Assembly (NCBI GenBank): GCA_022059125.1
Contig: JAEUWY010000001.1
Coordinates: forward strand, 3,596,001-3,660,000
Direction: 5' to 3'
DNA: 64,000 nt
From: Corynespora cassiicola
Taxonomy: Eukaryota > Ascomycota > Dothideomycetes > Pleosporales > Corynesporascaceae
Shown: positions 1 to 11,542 of the stretch, one piece after another
Layout: every line of letters begins with the position of its first letter
How positions within the stretch are numbered: the first letter of the stretch is position 1
Position numbers and translations under genes: made by a program
Notes under the pieces: model-generated
Database searches by the model: none
What the model saw: the letters and a program-made list of their open reading frames with translations, nothing else
What the model was told of the DNA's origin: nothing

Positions 1-507
1 AGGCGCACAGGTGATCCAAAACATCCGGTATGGAGCGGCCCTTCTCTCCCCTGACGTGATTTGTAAAACGCTAAACTCAGCCAATGTAGGACCATCAACA
101 TGAACGAGAATCGCTACCAAAATCCACATGTATTCAACCCAGACCGCTATCTCGGAGACGGTCTCCCCGCTGGAGAGTCCGCTGCGCTCATGGACACAAC
201 CAAGCGAGATCATTCTACGTTTGGTTCAGGCAGACGCATTTGCCAAGGTATACACATTGCCGAACGCTCCCTCTTCTTGGCCATATCCCGCTTCCTTTGG
301 TCCTTTGACTTTCGCAAGGCCCGGGGTCCTGATGGAGAGGAGATGGACGTCGTCCCGCACAGGTTTTCAATCAGCATCGTACTCGAGCTGGACCCGTTCC
401 AGTGTGAGATAGCTCCGAGCGACGGGGAACGGGTGCGTGTGATTGGGTCTGCATGGGAGGGCGCAAAGAAGCAGTTCCAGGGCATGGGACTTGAACACAA
501 AGAGTAA
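1..507 (+). CDS. cytochrome P450, 3' part (5' end outside window)
   Basis: Haem-thiolate monooxygenase; only the C-terminal part is present. An exon tail (1-10) is followed by a probable intron 11-89 (branch-like GCTAAAC, acceptor TAG at 87-89), and the last exon runs 90-507. This exon carries the end of the meander (PDRYL) and the cysteine-ligand loop FGSGRRICQG, matching the family signature FxxGxRxCxG, with the cysteine being the axial haem ligand. The following I-A-E-R-S-L-F-L helix resembles fungal microsomal P450s related to the O-methylsterigmatocystin oxidoreductase group; that comparison is from memory of the family. The substrate cannot be inferred because the N-terminal anchor and substrate-recognition sites lie upstream of the window. 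Confidence 0.9.
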
Positions 508-971
508 GCACGATGGCCAGAGGTCGACTTGTGAGATTCTTTTGCGAGATTTTCTCAGTTGATGGATCACATGTACATATCTTGTGAATTGATTGAATGA
601 ATGCATTGGCGTTGATAGGCCTACAATTTCTGACCCAGCTAGTCCCATGCAGGTAATCATTTCTCAACCCATGGCAGTGCTACGCCCTTGTGGAAAGTCG
701 AACAGGAAATCTTAGGCCCGACAGGTGGTGTCAAACCCCCAGCTCCTCGGGAACGGCCCTAGTATTATGCAAAGCCCACAAACAAACAAAACAAACGCAT
801 CGTCGCATTCGGTGCACGAGATTTCTCCCACAAAATCATTTGGATTCAGCCCAAACTCAATGAATGACTACCCTATACACACCCTCCCCCCTCGTTTCCC
901 CCTACTTCCGCTCCCATACTAACATCCCCTCACCCCTCAACTTCTCCTTCTCCTTCCCCTCAACCCAACCC
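508..971. other. intergenic spacer between convergent genes
   Basis: This 464 nt stretch holds the 3' flanks of the P450 and of the secreted-protein gene. It is CT-rich near 890-970. No gene-like structure is seen. Confidence 0.6.
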
Positions 972-1599
972 CTAGTACTTGACCCTCTCCTGCTTGACGC
1001 AGAAGAAGCTCTTGATGGCATCATTCCAATTCCCCTTTGGCGAGAGCAGCAGGTTCGGCACGCCCGGCCACGTAAGCGTCAGGAAGCCATCAGGGACATC
1101 GCGACAATTATCGCTCCTGGTAGTGCACATCAGCATCCACACACGACCAAGCAAAGGATGGTGAAAAGGGAGAAGAAAAGGGAGACTGACTTGTAAAACG
1201 TGCACGTAAACCCGGGGTCGGGGCCAATGGCACTCGCCTTGCCATCCAACGCCTGGCAGTCGGTGGAAGAGGAGCCCATGGCGACGTACTTGAGCTCGCA
1301 ATCGCCGGTCCAGTAGACGTGTTCGCAGATGAAGAGCTGTGGATGCACGTTAGCACCTGCCGTCCTTCACTCGCGGCACGTGCATTTCGTCCATGGCGCC
1401 TTCCCATACGTGTCCAGCGCCAGATGCTTTGGGAAGGAGGGAGGGAGGGACTCACGCTTGCCAGTCCCGTGTCGTTGGCTGCGAAGCGGCGCAGGGGCGG
1501 GAGAACGACATCGCGGGAGCGGTATGCGACAGCCCTCGGCGGGGCGGCGAGGGCGCCCGCTGCTGCGAACATGGGGACGATGAAGGCGGAAAGATGCAT
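972..1599 (-). CDS. small secreted six-cysteine protein, candidate effector
   Basis: The model has three exons: 1599-1456, 1336-1191 and 1116-972, with introns 1455-1337 (GTGAGT...CAG) and 1190-1117 (GTCAGT...CAG). It gives 144 residues, and all three phases fit. Residues 1-18 form a hydrophobic signal peptide ending A-L-A before APP. The mature part has six cysteines, in the contexts ICEH, GDCE, TDCQ, FTCT, DNCR and FFCV, enough for three disulfides. A tract with W-T-G and K-Y lies between the first two. I recognise no enzyme motif. A small, cysteine-paired, exported protein fits a fungal effector or cell-wall/antimicrobial protein, but this is inference only. A TATATAA box lies 137 nt upstream of the ATG. 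Confidence 0.72.
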
Positions 1600-2463
1600 G
1601 ATGGGTGCGTATAATCTTGTATGCAAAGGGCAAAGGGCGCAGAACGAATGGAGACGACGTGGGCCTTGTTGAGCACTTGATGAATGACTGGAGGCTGGGT
1701 GGTGTCGGAGAGCTCCACGTTTGCGTCCTGGCGCCTTATATACATATTTTCCATGGCAGAGCATTTGAGTTTTCTTCGACGAGATGGGGATTGGTGTCGT
1801 TGGGTCTGTGTTCGACCAAGGGATATGGATCGTGATGCGGTGCTGGGTCGCACTCGGGAGCTGCAGCACGAAGCTTTCCTGTAAACATGAAGTGCGCGGC
1901 CAGATTGCAGAGAAGAGATTTCCCAGTGCAGGATCTGTCGGTAGCCTGGTGGTGTGAGACGAGGATGTCGTACATGTCTTGGGTTAAAGCTGTTGCCGGT
2001 CCGTGGTAGTGACTGCGGGACTTGTCAAAGGTGCCGTGTCGCGACCCAGCTCCTGAGCGGGTTAAATGTTCCTGCGCGCATTTATGTAGGCTAACGTGTC
2101 ATGTAGACATCTGTCAGGCTGTCATGGGTCGCACGTAGCAGGGCCTGGAGGCGTCATGAATAAAGAATCGGCGTGGTGCGACAATTGGGGCGTGCAACCG
2201 CGGCTGGTGAAGAGGAACAGGATTCGACATCCCTTACCCTTCGCAGCCCTAGTCTATTAGAACACGGTAACAGGTACACGAATACATACAAGGCGAGCCA
2301 AAATGTGTGGTATCTCAGGCCCAAATCAAAACAAAAAGTCACGACGCAACGCCGTGGGCTATGCGATGGTACCAAAGGAAAAAGGAAAAAGAAACAGATA
2401 CAAAGACGCAGGTGTGATGCGCCGTTTCCCCTCGTCCTCGTCAAAATCCGGGTCGTCAACTCA
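1600..2463. other. intergenic region
   Basis: This holds the promoter of the secreted-protein gene (near end) and the 3' flank of the TMEM115-like gene (far end). No further gene is supported. Confidence 0.55.
1736..1742 (-). promoter_or_regulatory. TATA box of the six-cysteine secreted protein gene
   Basis: The minus strand reads TATATAA. It lies 137 nt upstream of the ATG at 1599, a plausible core promoter position. Confidence 0.45.
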
Positions 2464-3637
2464 TCATGAGGCTGGCTTGGCCGGCTCGTCGTGTCGTTCA
2501 GGCTCGTAATTGGTCTCGCCGAGCATGTTGGAGGGCGTAGGGGGTGCTGGAGCGGCCGCGGCGGAGGGTCCAGCACGGGCCGAGGCGGCGTGCAGGCGCT
2601 GGTCGAGAGCCTTGAGGGCTAGTGCACGTCTCCTCTCTGCCTCTGCGCGGGTGGCTCCGCCCTTGCCCCCACGGCTGTTGGGGTTCATAATGCTGGGGAG
2701 TCCCCCCTCGGCACGAGCGCTCGCCTGCTCGTTTCCAGCGTCAATGTCCTCGGCCGAAAAGGGCGTGCACACGCCCACCGACACCAGCGTGTTGTACACC
2801 TGGTCCGCCATGCTGCCAATGGGCGCCTGCATGCGCTCTGGGAAGAAGTGGGCAAAAGCGAACGTGTCCGAGGCGTCGCCCTTGATGACGGAGCCATCGC
2901 CAGTCGCGGCCGACGACATGGAGGGGCTGACGCGGTAGAAGCGCAGGTAAACCCAGGCGGTCATGAAGCCGAACCAGGCGAGGAACATGGCCGTCTCGGT
3001 GCCCAGGGCAATGCCGGAGATGGTGTTGGCGAGCAGGAAGATGGCGGGGAAGTGCTTGACGCGCATGCGCACGAGGCCCTTGGCAATGGCGACGGTGTGC
3101 TCGGGCACGAGCTGCTTGAAGGACACGAGGAAGCCGGCCTGGATGGCGATGCCGCCGGAAACGGTGGTGGTGCTGGGGGAGGGTTTGTCAGTGGGCCGAA
3201 CAGCCAGCAGCAGGGCGGGAGGCAGCGGGATATACGTACAGGGCAAAGTCGTTCTTGGTCAGCACAAAGGCGAAGACGTACAGCAGGAAGCTGAGCAGGT
3301 TGGGGATCATGGAGACAAACAGGACGAACTTGGTGAACTCGGTGGAGCCCCAGGCGCGCTCGAGGTAGCGGCCGCCGTAGAAGATGGTCAGGCCGGTGGT
3401 GATGAGGCCGAGCAGGTTCTGCTCGACGACGGTGGCCAGCAGGAAGGTCCAGGGATACATGAAGGACGCGCCGGGCACGACGGCGAGGTAGGGCACGCCA
3501 TTGCCGGCGCTGATGAGCGGCTGCTCGACCTTTTCGACCCACGAGGCCTGGGGGCGCAGGGCGAAGTTGAGCAGGGTGAAGACGATGAGGCAGGCGAGCA
3601 GGGAGCGGGTGAGGGGGGGCAGGTTGATGCGGGCCAT
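2464..3637 (-). CDS. TMEM115-like (DUF1751) Golgi membrane protein
   Basis: Two exons, 3637-3240 and 3172-2464, encode 368 residues; the intron 3239-3173 has a GTACGT donor and a CAG acceptor. The protein opens MARINLPPLTR and has several hydrophobic segments in residues ~10-210, including a rhomboid-like run with FYGGRYLERAWGS, characteristic of the TMEM115/DUF1751 family. The C-terminal ~150 residues are polar, probably cytosolic, Ala/Arg-rich then Pro-rich. Family members are Golgi multipass proteins linked to retrograde Golgi-to-ER traffic and lack the catalytic Ser/His of true rhomboid proteases. The gene is divergent from the LisH/WD40 gene, sharing a 474 bp promoter interval. Confidence 0.88.
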
Positions 3638-4111
3638 GGTAGCAAGGGCCGCGGCCGGCAGGCGTGGAGGAGGGTGCAGAGGATGCAGTCGGTGTCGTAG
3701 GCTTGGCTCGGCCTGGCGGTGCAGGGTCGGATCGGGGGTGGAAAGGCACCGGCGTCGTGTGTTTAGGCGTGTGTTTAGGCGGGTGGGTTCGCTGGCGATC
3801 GTGTTGGCGCTGGCGCACAAGCCCTGCCCAGCGGCTGGCCTTGGGTTCGGTTCGGCCGTTCCATGTCCCTCAAGCCGCAACCTGCAACTCGCATCGCACC
3901 TCGACCGCATTCGACCTCACGCTCTCGTCCACCACCACGCCCGCCACATCCACCTCGCCCCATCTGCCCTGCCGCCGCCCGCTGCCGCCCCGCTGTTGCT
4001 CCACGCCCCGCTCGCGCTCCGCTCCCGCCCTGCGCCCGCCGACGCGCCGCAGCCCCAGCCCGTCCAGCTCCTCCAGGCCCCCAGGCGCACGCGGCCCTGC
4101 GACGATGCGCC
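3638..4111. promoter_or_regulatory. shared divergent promoter interval
   Basis: This lies between the TMEM115-like (-) and LisH/WD40 (+) genes. It contains a doubled GTGTTTAGGC element at about 3760-3780 and a long C-rich pyrimidine tract (about 3890-4090) reading toward the + gene. Confidence 0.5.
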
Positions 4112-6043
4112 ATGACGGTTGAGGCCCTCTCGTCGAATGTAGTCAACTACCTGGTGTGGCGCTACCTCCAGGAGGCCGGTACGTCGCCTGCCCTCCGCCC
4201 TCCGCCCGCCGTGCGCGCCCGCTGACTCGGTGCAGGTTACGGCAACGCCGCCCTGCAGCTCTCGCGATGCTGGATTCGCGACCCCGAGACGCTGCCCTTT
4301 GCCAAGAACGTCACCCAGCACGCCCTCGTTAACCTGCTCCAGGACGGCCTGTGGTTCGACAAGCTGCAGGCCGAGGCTGGCAACGCGAGTCCCTCCCTCC
4401 CTCCGCGCCCAGCGCCGTACTGACATCTGTCCTAGGGCGAGCAACGCTACCACTTTGGCCGCGACCACGGCCGGCCCTACTCGGTCCCCAACGGCGAGCT
4501 TCTCACCCTCGACCAGGGCATTCCCGCACACGAGCTCGCAGAGGAAGCCAATGGCGCCGTGCAGGAGCCCCCGCCCAAGAAGGGCGTTAAGAGGAAGAAG
4601 GGCAAGCCCAATGGCATCGACCCGCGCCTGCACGCCCACACCAACGGCGACGCCATGGACATTGAGCACAATGGCAACACCCACGTGACCAACAGTGTGC
4701 GCGCAGAGTCAGAGGCCGTTGCCTCCGAGGCCGACTCGCCCACCGTCGCCGAGCTCCCCATCTCCACTCTCAGCATCGGCCAGAGCACCGACGTGCAGAC
4801 GGACGAAATCCTTGTCGCCGATCTCACCCCTTCGACCACCTTTGTGCCCGCCCTGAAAGACCCCGAAAAGGTTGTCCAGCACACGTCCTGGGGCCCAGCC
4901 AGTGGCCCCGTCCTGCTGACCGCCGGCAAGTCGCTGCTCAAGATCCATGCAGTACCCCCAGCCGGTCATGAAGCGCCCATCCAGATTCTCGATATGAGCC
5001 TACCCATGAAGCAATTCTCCATCACGGCACTGTGTTGGCATTCCGAGGGCGAGATTAGTCTATCAGCCCGCGAAGAGTCCTCCAACGAAGTCGGCGAGAA
5101 GATGATGGTAGACAAACTGATCAAGGTCGACCACAATAGGAACACCCAGATTGTATCCTCGACCGCCGGCCTGGTCAATACTCTGAGATGGAACAAGGAC
5201 AAGGAGCTCCTACTGTCCATATCAACCGACGGCGAGAGGGGATCCATAAAGATATGGAAAAACAGCATCGACTCAATCCCAGCCTTCACCGCCTTCACCG
5301 AATCCGCCATTTTCGATGCCCTCTGGATCAGCGATTCGGCCTTTGTCGTCTGTGGCATACGCCTCTTTCAGATATACGAGATTGGCGATGCGCTCGAGGT
5401 CCAACGGACCTTCCAGACGGACGTGACGTGGGAGGATGTCAGACACGATCCGCAGTCTGGCATCATTGCAGCCATGGGTCTTCAAGAGAGCACCAGCTAC
5501 ATGGGCATACTGCACCACAACGATGCGCTGACTCTGCAGACTCACGAGTACCCGGATCCTTACCCAACAGACTTGGATTTCCGGCCACGCCCGAGCTCCA
5601 GTGTGGATGCATCATCACCTTCCGAACAACCTTCGTCGCCCGCTGTTGTGCTCACCACGTGCGCCATGTCAGGAGTCGCCCGCGTATGGGACGCCAACGA
5701 GCCTTTCAAATGCCTAAAAAAATTGACCACTACCGACGAAAGCCAAGCTTTCAAGATAGCATTTTCCCCCGACGGTGTGCTACTAGCCGCTGCAGGGCCC
5801 GACGCCGTGACGGTCTGGGATATCGAGAAGAGAGAAGTGCCCATTGCCAACTGGCGGGCAAAGGATTGGGTGAGCGACAAGTGGGACCCAAGTGTGGACG
5901 GCGAGTTTAGTCTTGGATGGGATCCTGACAGTTCGAGGCTGTCAATCGCCCTCGGAAATCAGGTATGTGGTACAAAGTCATGACGAACGTGTGGATAGAC
6001 TGCTGACATAATCTAGATCGCCATCATCCCCGTTCCCAGGTAG
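4112..6043 (+). CDS. LisH/WD40 corepressor subunit, TBL1/Sif2-like
   Basis: Exons 4112-4178, 4236-4384, 4436-5962 and 6017-6043 encode 589 residues. Residues ~7-38 form a LisH dimerisation motif (VNYLVWRYLQEAGY). A basic nuclear-localisation-like stretch KKGVKRKKGK lies near residue 118, and WD40 repeats fill ~220 to the end (for example ARVWDAN and AVTVWDIEK). This order matches TBL1/TBL1XR1 and yeast Sif2, the WD40 component of SMRT/N-CoR-type and Set3C deacetylase complexes, so a nuclear corepressor scaffold is likely. Intron 4385-4435 appears to be GC-AG: no GT donor keeps the conserved W-F-D-K-L-Q segment and the downstream frame, and the intron has a TACTGAC branch site. An overlapping out-of-frame ATG (4105-4122) precedes the start and could lower initiation. 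Confidence 0.88.
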
Positions 6044-6644
6044 CCACCCCGCGTTATGCTGGCCGAGATTATGCCGCCGAGAAATGGTACCTCTTTTACT
6101 GATGCTGCACGCCCCTTCGTGTCAAGTGGGGATGTTCGAGGATCAGACTGCTGCCGTTGCCAACAGCCGAAATGGCAAAGTGCTCCGCGGCCCTGGACCT
6201 CTACCTGGGTACCGATCCATTGTCCCACCCTGCATGAAGCGACGTCACGTGACCTCGGAGCGGGGCACTACGAGGTGGAGTCGCGAGTGGCGTGTGCTTG
6301 GTGTGGAGAGATGGCCGTCTGATAGGCTCGATGATGCAGTCAGATTCCTCCGTCGTACAACTTGGTCGAACCCCTGGAATACGGTACCTCATTCTGCGCT
6401 ACGAGATGCTAGTCGGTTCGGCAATCCAGGTGCTGATGAGGGGCTGGTAAATGTGTTATCGGTGCGTACGGTGTCTGCGGCGCATCGTTGGATCTAATAT
6501 ATAACTGATCGCTCCGCAGCCCCAATGTACATTCTTCTCCTTTCATGTATTCTAGCGTGTAGACTCTAGTCCAGCCCCCAAGTTTTGGATACAAGCTCCT
6601 CTTCGGTCTCAGCCACGTCTCCCCTTCCCCGCATCGTCTTCACC
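6044..6644. other. intergenic, promoter side of the monooxygenase gene
   Basis: No coding pattern is supported. The open frames here are GC-biased and lack recognisable motifs. The start ATG of the next gene sits in a good context (TTCACCATGA). Confidence 0.55.
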
Positions 6645-8683
6645 ATGAGTGCAGTGCCCAATCTTCCAGCCGATATCCACAGCCATGGCCTGTCCAATGG
6701 TACCAATGGTGTCTCAATCCCACAGTCATCTGGCTTTGTGCTTCGCGACACGCCTGTTGAGAACCTGCGGTCAATGAAGGTCATTGTGATAGGTGCGGGT
6801 TATTCAGGTATCTACTGTGGCATCCGAATACCCGAGAGACTGCGCAATGTCGAGCTCGTAATCTATGAGAAAAACAAAGGCATCGGCGGCACTTGGTGGG
6901 AAAACAGGTAGGTTCCGAACTGCCGGGGGCATGATAAGAGCTGATGTGGGTAGGTATCTAGGCTGCGCGTGCGACGTGCCTTGTAAGTGTGGATGAATTA
7001 TCTACGTGCAGCAACCCTTGCCTCGAATTTTGGCTTACGCTGCACAGCCCACTCTTACCAATATTCGTTCGAGCCGAATCCCAATTGGTCTTCGCTTTAC
7101 GCACCCTCGCGCGAGATCCAGGCATACCTCGAAGGTGTGGCAAGGAAGTATTCGGCGGATCGGTTCATTAGACTTTCCCACGAGGTCACCGAATGTCGTT
7201 GGAACGATTCGACAGCAAAGTGGCATGTTACAGTGAAGAATCTTGTTACTGGGGATATCATTCAAGATACATCGGATGTCCTGATAAGTGCCCGGGGAAA
7301 TCTGAACAATCCCGCGTGGCCGAGCATTCAAGGGCTAGACACATTCAAAGGAGAGCTGATGCACTCTGCCAGGTGGAATGAAAGGTATTCGTCATCCGCG
7401 CGCACTGAGGAAATATACTAATTCTCCTCTGCAGCTATGACTTCAGCAACAAGCGCATTGGTGTCATCGGCACTGGCTCTTCCTCCATCCAAATCGTCCC
7501 CTGTCTCCAGCGTATACCAGGCACGCAGGTGACGACCTTTGCGCGCAGCAAGACATGGATTTCCCCCTCCTTCAGTCAACATCTTTGGGATAAGCATGGA
7601 TTCGAGGGCTTTTCGATCCCGCAGGAAGTCCGTGACCGCTTCCTCTCTGACCCTGCGCACTACGAAGCCTTCCGCCTCGCGGTTGAAGCGGATACCAATT
7701 CTATGCATCCTTTCTCAATCAAGGGCTCAGACCTGCAACTGGGAGCCAAAGGTGCCTTTACAGAGCACATGCGCTCACGTCTAGAAACACACCCCCACAT
7801 CTTCGATGCCCTCCTTCCCTCCTTCTCCCCCGGCTGCCGACGCCTCACGCCCGGCCCCGGCTACCTCGAAGCCCTCACCCAGCCCAACGTCTCCTTCGTC
7901 ACATCGCCCATATCGCGCATCGCGGATTCGAGTGTGCACACAGAGGACGGCACATACCACGAGTTAGATGCGCTCGTCTGCGCAACGGGATTCCACGCCT
8001 CCCGCCCGCCGCCCTTCCCCGTCCTGGGCACCCACGGCCTCCCCCTCACCAAGAAGTGGGAACACCGCGCCACGACGTACCTCTCGCACTCTATTGCCTC
8101 GTTTCCCAACATGTTCTGCATGCTGGGCCCCAACAGCGCGACGGGGGCGGGTAGCCTAACCACCATGATCGAGGCCGTGGGCGACTACGTGGTCCGGTGC
8201 GTGCGCAAGATGCAAAAGGAGAACATCGCGGCCATGGAGGTGCGTGCGGAGCGCGAGGAGGACTTTGCAGAGTACGTGGATGCGTATTTCAAGGGGACGG
8301 TGTTTGGCGAGGAGTGTAGTAGCTGGTACAAGGATGCGTGGGGGCGGGTGGCAGGGCTGTGGCCGGGAAGCACACTGCATTGTCGGGAGGCGATGAGAAG
8401 TCCACGGTGGGAGGATTATGTGTATAGGTATGTTGGGGAGGAGGCGGAGGAGATGGAGGAGTTGGGGAGAGTGGATTCGGTTGTTCAGGGTGGTGGGGTG
8501 GGTGGGACGGACAAGAAGAAGAAGAGGGCCAATCGGCTGGCTTGGTTGGGTAATGGGTGGACGGTGAATCAGGTTGAAGGGAGGGATTTGGCGTGGTATC
8601 TGTATCCGCAGTTTTTGGAGAAGCCGGTAGCTCCTAGGCCGGAGGAGAATGGGGAGTACAAGATCCATCCGTTCTCGCATTAG
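6645..8683 (+). CDS. FAD/NADPH Baeyer-Villiger-type monooxygenase
   Basis: Exons 6645-6907, 6954-6982, 7048-7384 and 7435-8683 give 625 residues. The FAD-binding Rossmann glycine motif GAGYSG is at ~50-55. GGTWWENRYLGCACDVPSHS follows; such a segment is typical of flavin monooxygenases. The Baeyer-Villiger fingerprint FKGELMHSARW (FxGxxxHxxxW) is at ~197-207, and the NADP Rossmann motif GTGSSS at ~222-227. These enzymes insert one oxygen atom next to a ketone to give esters or lactones, using FAD and NADPH. The substrate is unknown. A lysine-rich, glycine-rich insert lies near residues 560-585. Exon 2 is only 29 nt. I use the ATG at 6645; the frame extends upstream without an ATG. Confidence 0.92.
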
Positions 8684-9260
8684 ACGGAAGACTGTATGAG
8701 GGGTGGATACTTCCAAATTAGAAGGTCTGTAGATCTGGAATATAGTCTAGTCTGGTCATATCAAACAATACAAGGTAGAAATTGTTTGTCTTGGCCATAG
8801 GCCCTGTACCGTGCAGGCGACATTGACGGTGTGGGCGACCATCACATGACGTGGGCCAGTCTGCAGTGCAACGACTTGGATGACGATCCACCCCGGGTAT
8901 TTGTTTTCGAAGCTCCTCCAGCTCGCGCTGCTTCCTTTTCGCGTTGATCAGCATGGCAGTATTTGTTTACCCCAAACTCTCTCTCTCCACATGTTCCATG
9001 CCCCGAGGATCACAAGCCAAAACGCGGAGGGGACGGCCGTGCCATTCCGGATACGGCCTAGTCAGATTGTGGGGACGCAAGCCTCGGCCGCCTTCACATG
9101 CGACGCAGCCGCCCGCCGCATCACGACGTCGCTCCATCATGTGTCTCTCGCCCAAGCTGCCTGCCATGCCCGATTGACCGCCTCTCGACCTCGACCTCGA
9201 CCTTCAACACACGTCTACGCTTCTCTCCGCGGATGACCCCCTAACACGTCCACACCCGCC
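8684..9260. other. intergenic, promoter side of the ABC transporter gene
   Basis: No gene is seen. A minimal three-codon upstream ORF (9233-9244) sits 16 nt before the ABC transporter start. Confidence 0.5.
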
Positions 9261-11542
9261 ATGGCCGTGCTGTCCAAGTTCATGGCCCCGGCCTCTGCGC
9301 GCTTCTCCAGCACCTCGGCCAAAGCCCTCGTCAACGACCTCACGGCCCGCTACCTCCAGCACCGCACACGCATCTCTCGCGCCGTCTACCTGACCCTCTT
9401 CGTCGCCCTCATCAACCGCATCCGCAATGCCATCGCCGAACAAAAGGCCGCAGCCCAGCGCTCCGACCACAAGAAGAAGAGCACGGGACCCAGCGAGGGC
9501 GAGGCCACTGGCCGCAAGAAGGTCGAGCTGAACCGCGAATTCTTCAAGAATCTACTGCGGCTGCTCAAGATCGTCATCCCCGGGTGGAGGAGTAAGGAGT
9601 TCCGGCTGCTCATCAGCCACAGCATCTTCCTGGTGCTGCGGACCATGATCAGTCTGTATGTAGCCGAGCTGGACGGACGGCTTGTCAGCAGTCTGGTGCG
9701 GGGCAAGGGCAAGGACTTTTTGACGGGCCTGGTGTGGTGGATGACGGTTGCGATTCCCGCGACGTTCACGAATTCCATGGTGAGTTGTTTTCATCTCGGA
9801 GGACTTGGGATGACCGTGGTGGCGGCTAACCAGATGACAGTTATCCTACCACCAGTGCAAGCTCTCGCTGCAGTATCGCACCCGTCTCACAAACTACATT
9901 CACAACAGATACCTCTCGCACATGACCTTTTACACCCTCTCGGCCCTCGACGACCGCATCAAGAACGCCGACCAGCTCATTACCGTCGATGTGGCCAAGT
10001 TCTCAAACAGCCTAGCAGAACTATACTCGAATATCGCGAAGCCGGTGCTCGACATGATAATATACAATTATTCGCTGTCGAGGAGCGTGGGAGGGGAGGG
10101 CCTGTTCTTTATGAGCTTACTGGTGCAGCTTTCTGCAAACGTCATGCGGGCGCTGACGCCGCCATTTGGCAGATATGTTGCGGATGAAGCGCGATTAGAG
10201 GGAGAATTTAGATTTCAACATTCAAGACTAATCGATTACAGTGAGGAGGTGGCGCTATACCACGGCCACGAGGCGGAAAAGGACACGCTGGACAAGGGCT
10301 ACTTCACACTCATCAAGCATGTGAACCGGATTCTGCGGCGGCGCTTCTACCACGGCGTCATGGAAGATTTTGTCATCAAGTACTTTTGGGGTGCTCTGGG
10401 GCTGCTGCTTTGCAGTGTGCCTGTCTTTTTCAAGGTCCCCGGGACCAACGGGAAGAGCATGGGCGACCGGACAGAAAGCTTCGTCACGAACCGTCGCATG
10501 CTGCTCATGTCTTCAGATGCCTTTGGCCGCGTCATGTTCTCGTACAAGGAAATCACCGAGCTCGCAGGCTACACGTCGCGTGTGTCGACCCTCCTCGACG
10601 TCATCGACGACATCCAGGCCGGCCACTTCGAAAAGAAGCTGGTCTCATCCGCCGACACGGACGAGAATGCTGCCGTGCTGAGCGGGCGCGGCACCGTGAC
10701 TGAGGGCCCGGATATCGAGTTCCGAGACGTGCCAATTGTATCGCCCAACGGCGACGTGCTCGTACGCGCCCTCTCTTTTGCGGTCAAACCTGGCGACCAC
10801 CTCCTCATCGTCGGCCCCAATGGCTGCGGAAAATCGTCCCTGTTCCGTATCCTCGGCGGCTTGTGGCCCGTCTACGGCGGCACCGTCCGCAAACCACCCT
10901 TTGAGGATATCTTCTACATCCCCCAGAGACCATACCTGTCGCGCGGGAGCTTGCGCCAGCAGATCATCTACCCAGATAACCTGCGCGAGATGCGCGACAA
11001 GGGCATTACGGACCAGGACCTATACAACATCTTGTCCGTGGTGGAGATCGAGTCCATTGTCAATCGTCCCGGCGGGTGGGATGCTGAGCAGGAATGGACC
11101 GATGTGCTGTCTGGCGGTCTTCAGCAGCGCGTCGCCATGGCGCGCTTGTTCTACCACGCGCCCAAGTATGCCATTCTCGATGAGTGTACCTCGTCGGTCA
11201 CGCTCGAGATCGAGCGTGTAATGTATGATGAAGCAAAGCGGTTGGGCATTACACTCATGACGGTCAGCCATAGGCGGAGTCTTTGGAAGTATCATGAGAA
11301 GATTTTGCAGTTTGATGGCCAGGGGGGCTTTGTGTTTACAAAGTTGGACGCTGAGAGGAGATTGGAGCTTGAAGAGTAAGTTTTTTTTGCCCATGCCCCT
11401 TTCTTTTTGAAGTTGTGGGTTGTGGGATTGCGGGTTTGAGGATCGAAGCTAACGGTTCTGCAGCGAGAGGGAGGAGATTGAGCTTCAGCTCCGTGCGGTA
11501 CCGGATATTGAGGAGAGGATTAGGGAGTTGGAACTTTCGTGA
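9261..11542 (+). CDS. peroxisomal half-size ABC transporter (ABCD/Pxa family)
   Basis: Exons 9261-9779, 9841-11375 and 11464-11542 encode 710 residues. The N-terminal membrane domain (~110-400) includes an EAA-like stretch [17 protein letters not shown] characteristic of ALDP/PMP70 relatives. The nucleotide-binding domain has Walker A GPNGCGKS (~498-505), signature LSGGLQQR (~596), Walker [10 protein letters not shown] (~616) and switch histidine SHRRS. ABCD half-transporters dimerise in the peroxisomal membrane and import long-chain fatty acyl-CoA for beta-oxidation. The last exon adds an acidic, probably helical tail; the donor GTAAGT at 11376 contains an in-frame TAA, so the unspliced form would end right after LELEE. 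Assignment to Pxa1 or Pxa2 was not resolved. Confidence 0.93.
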
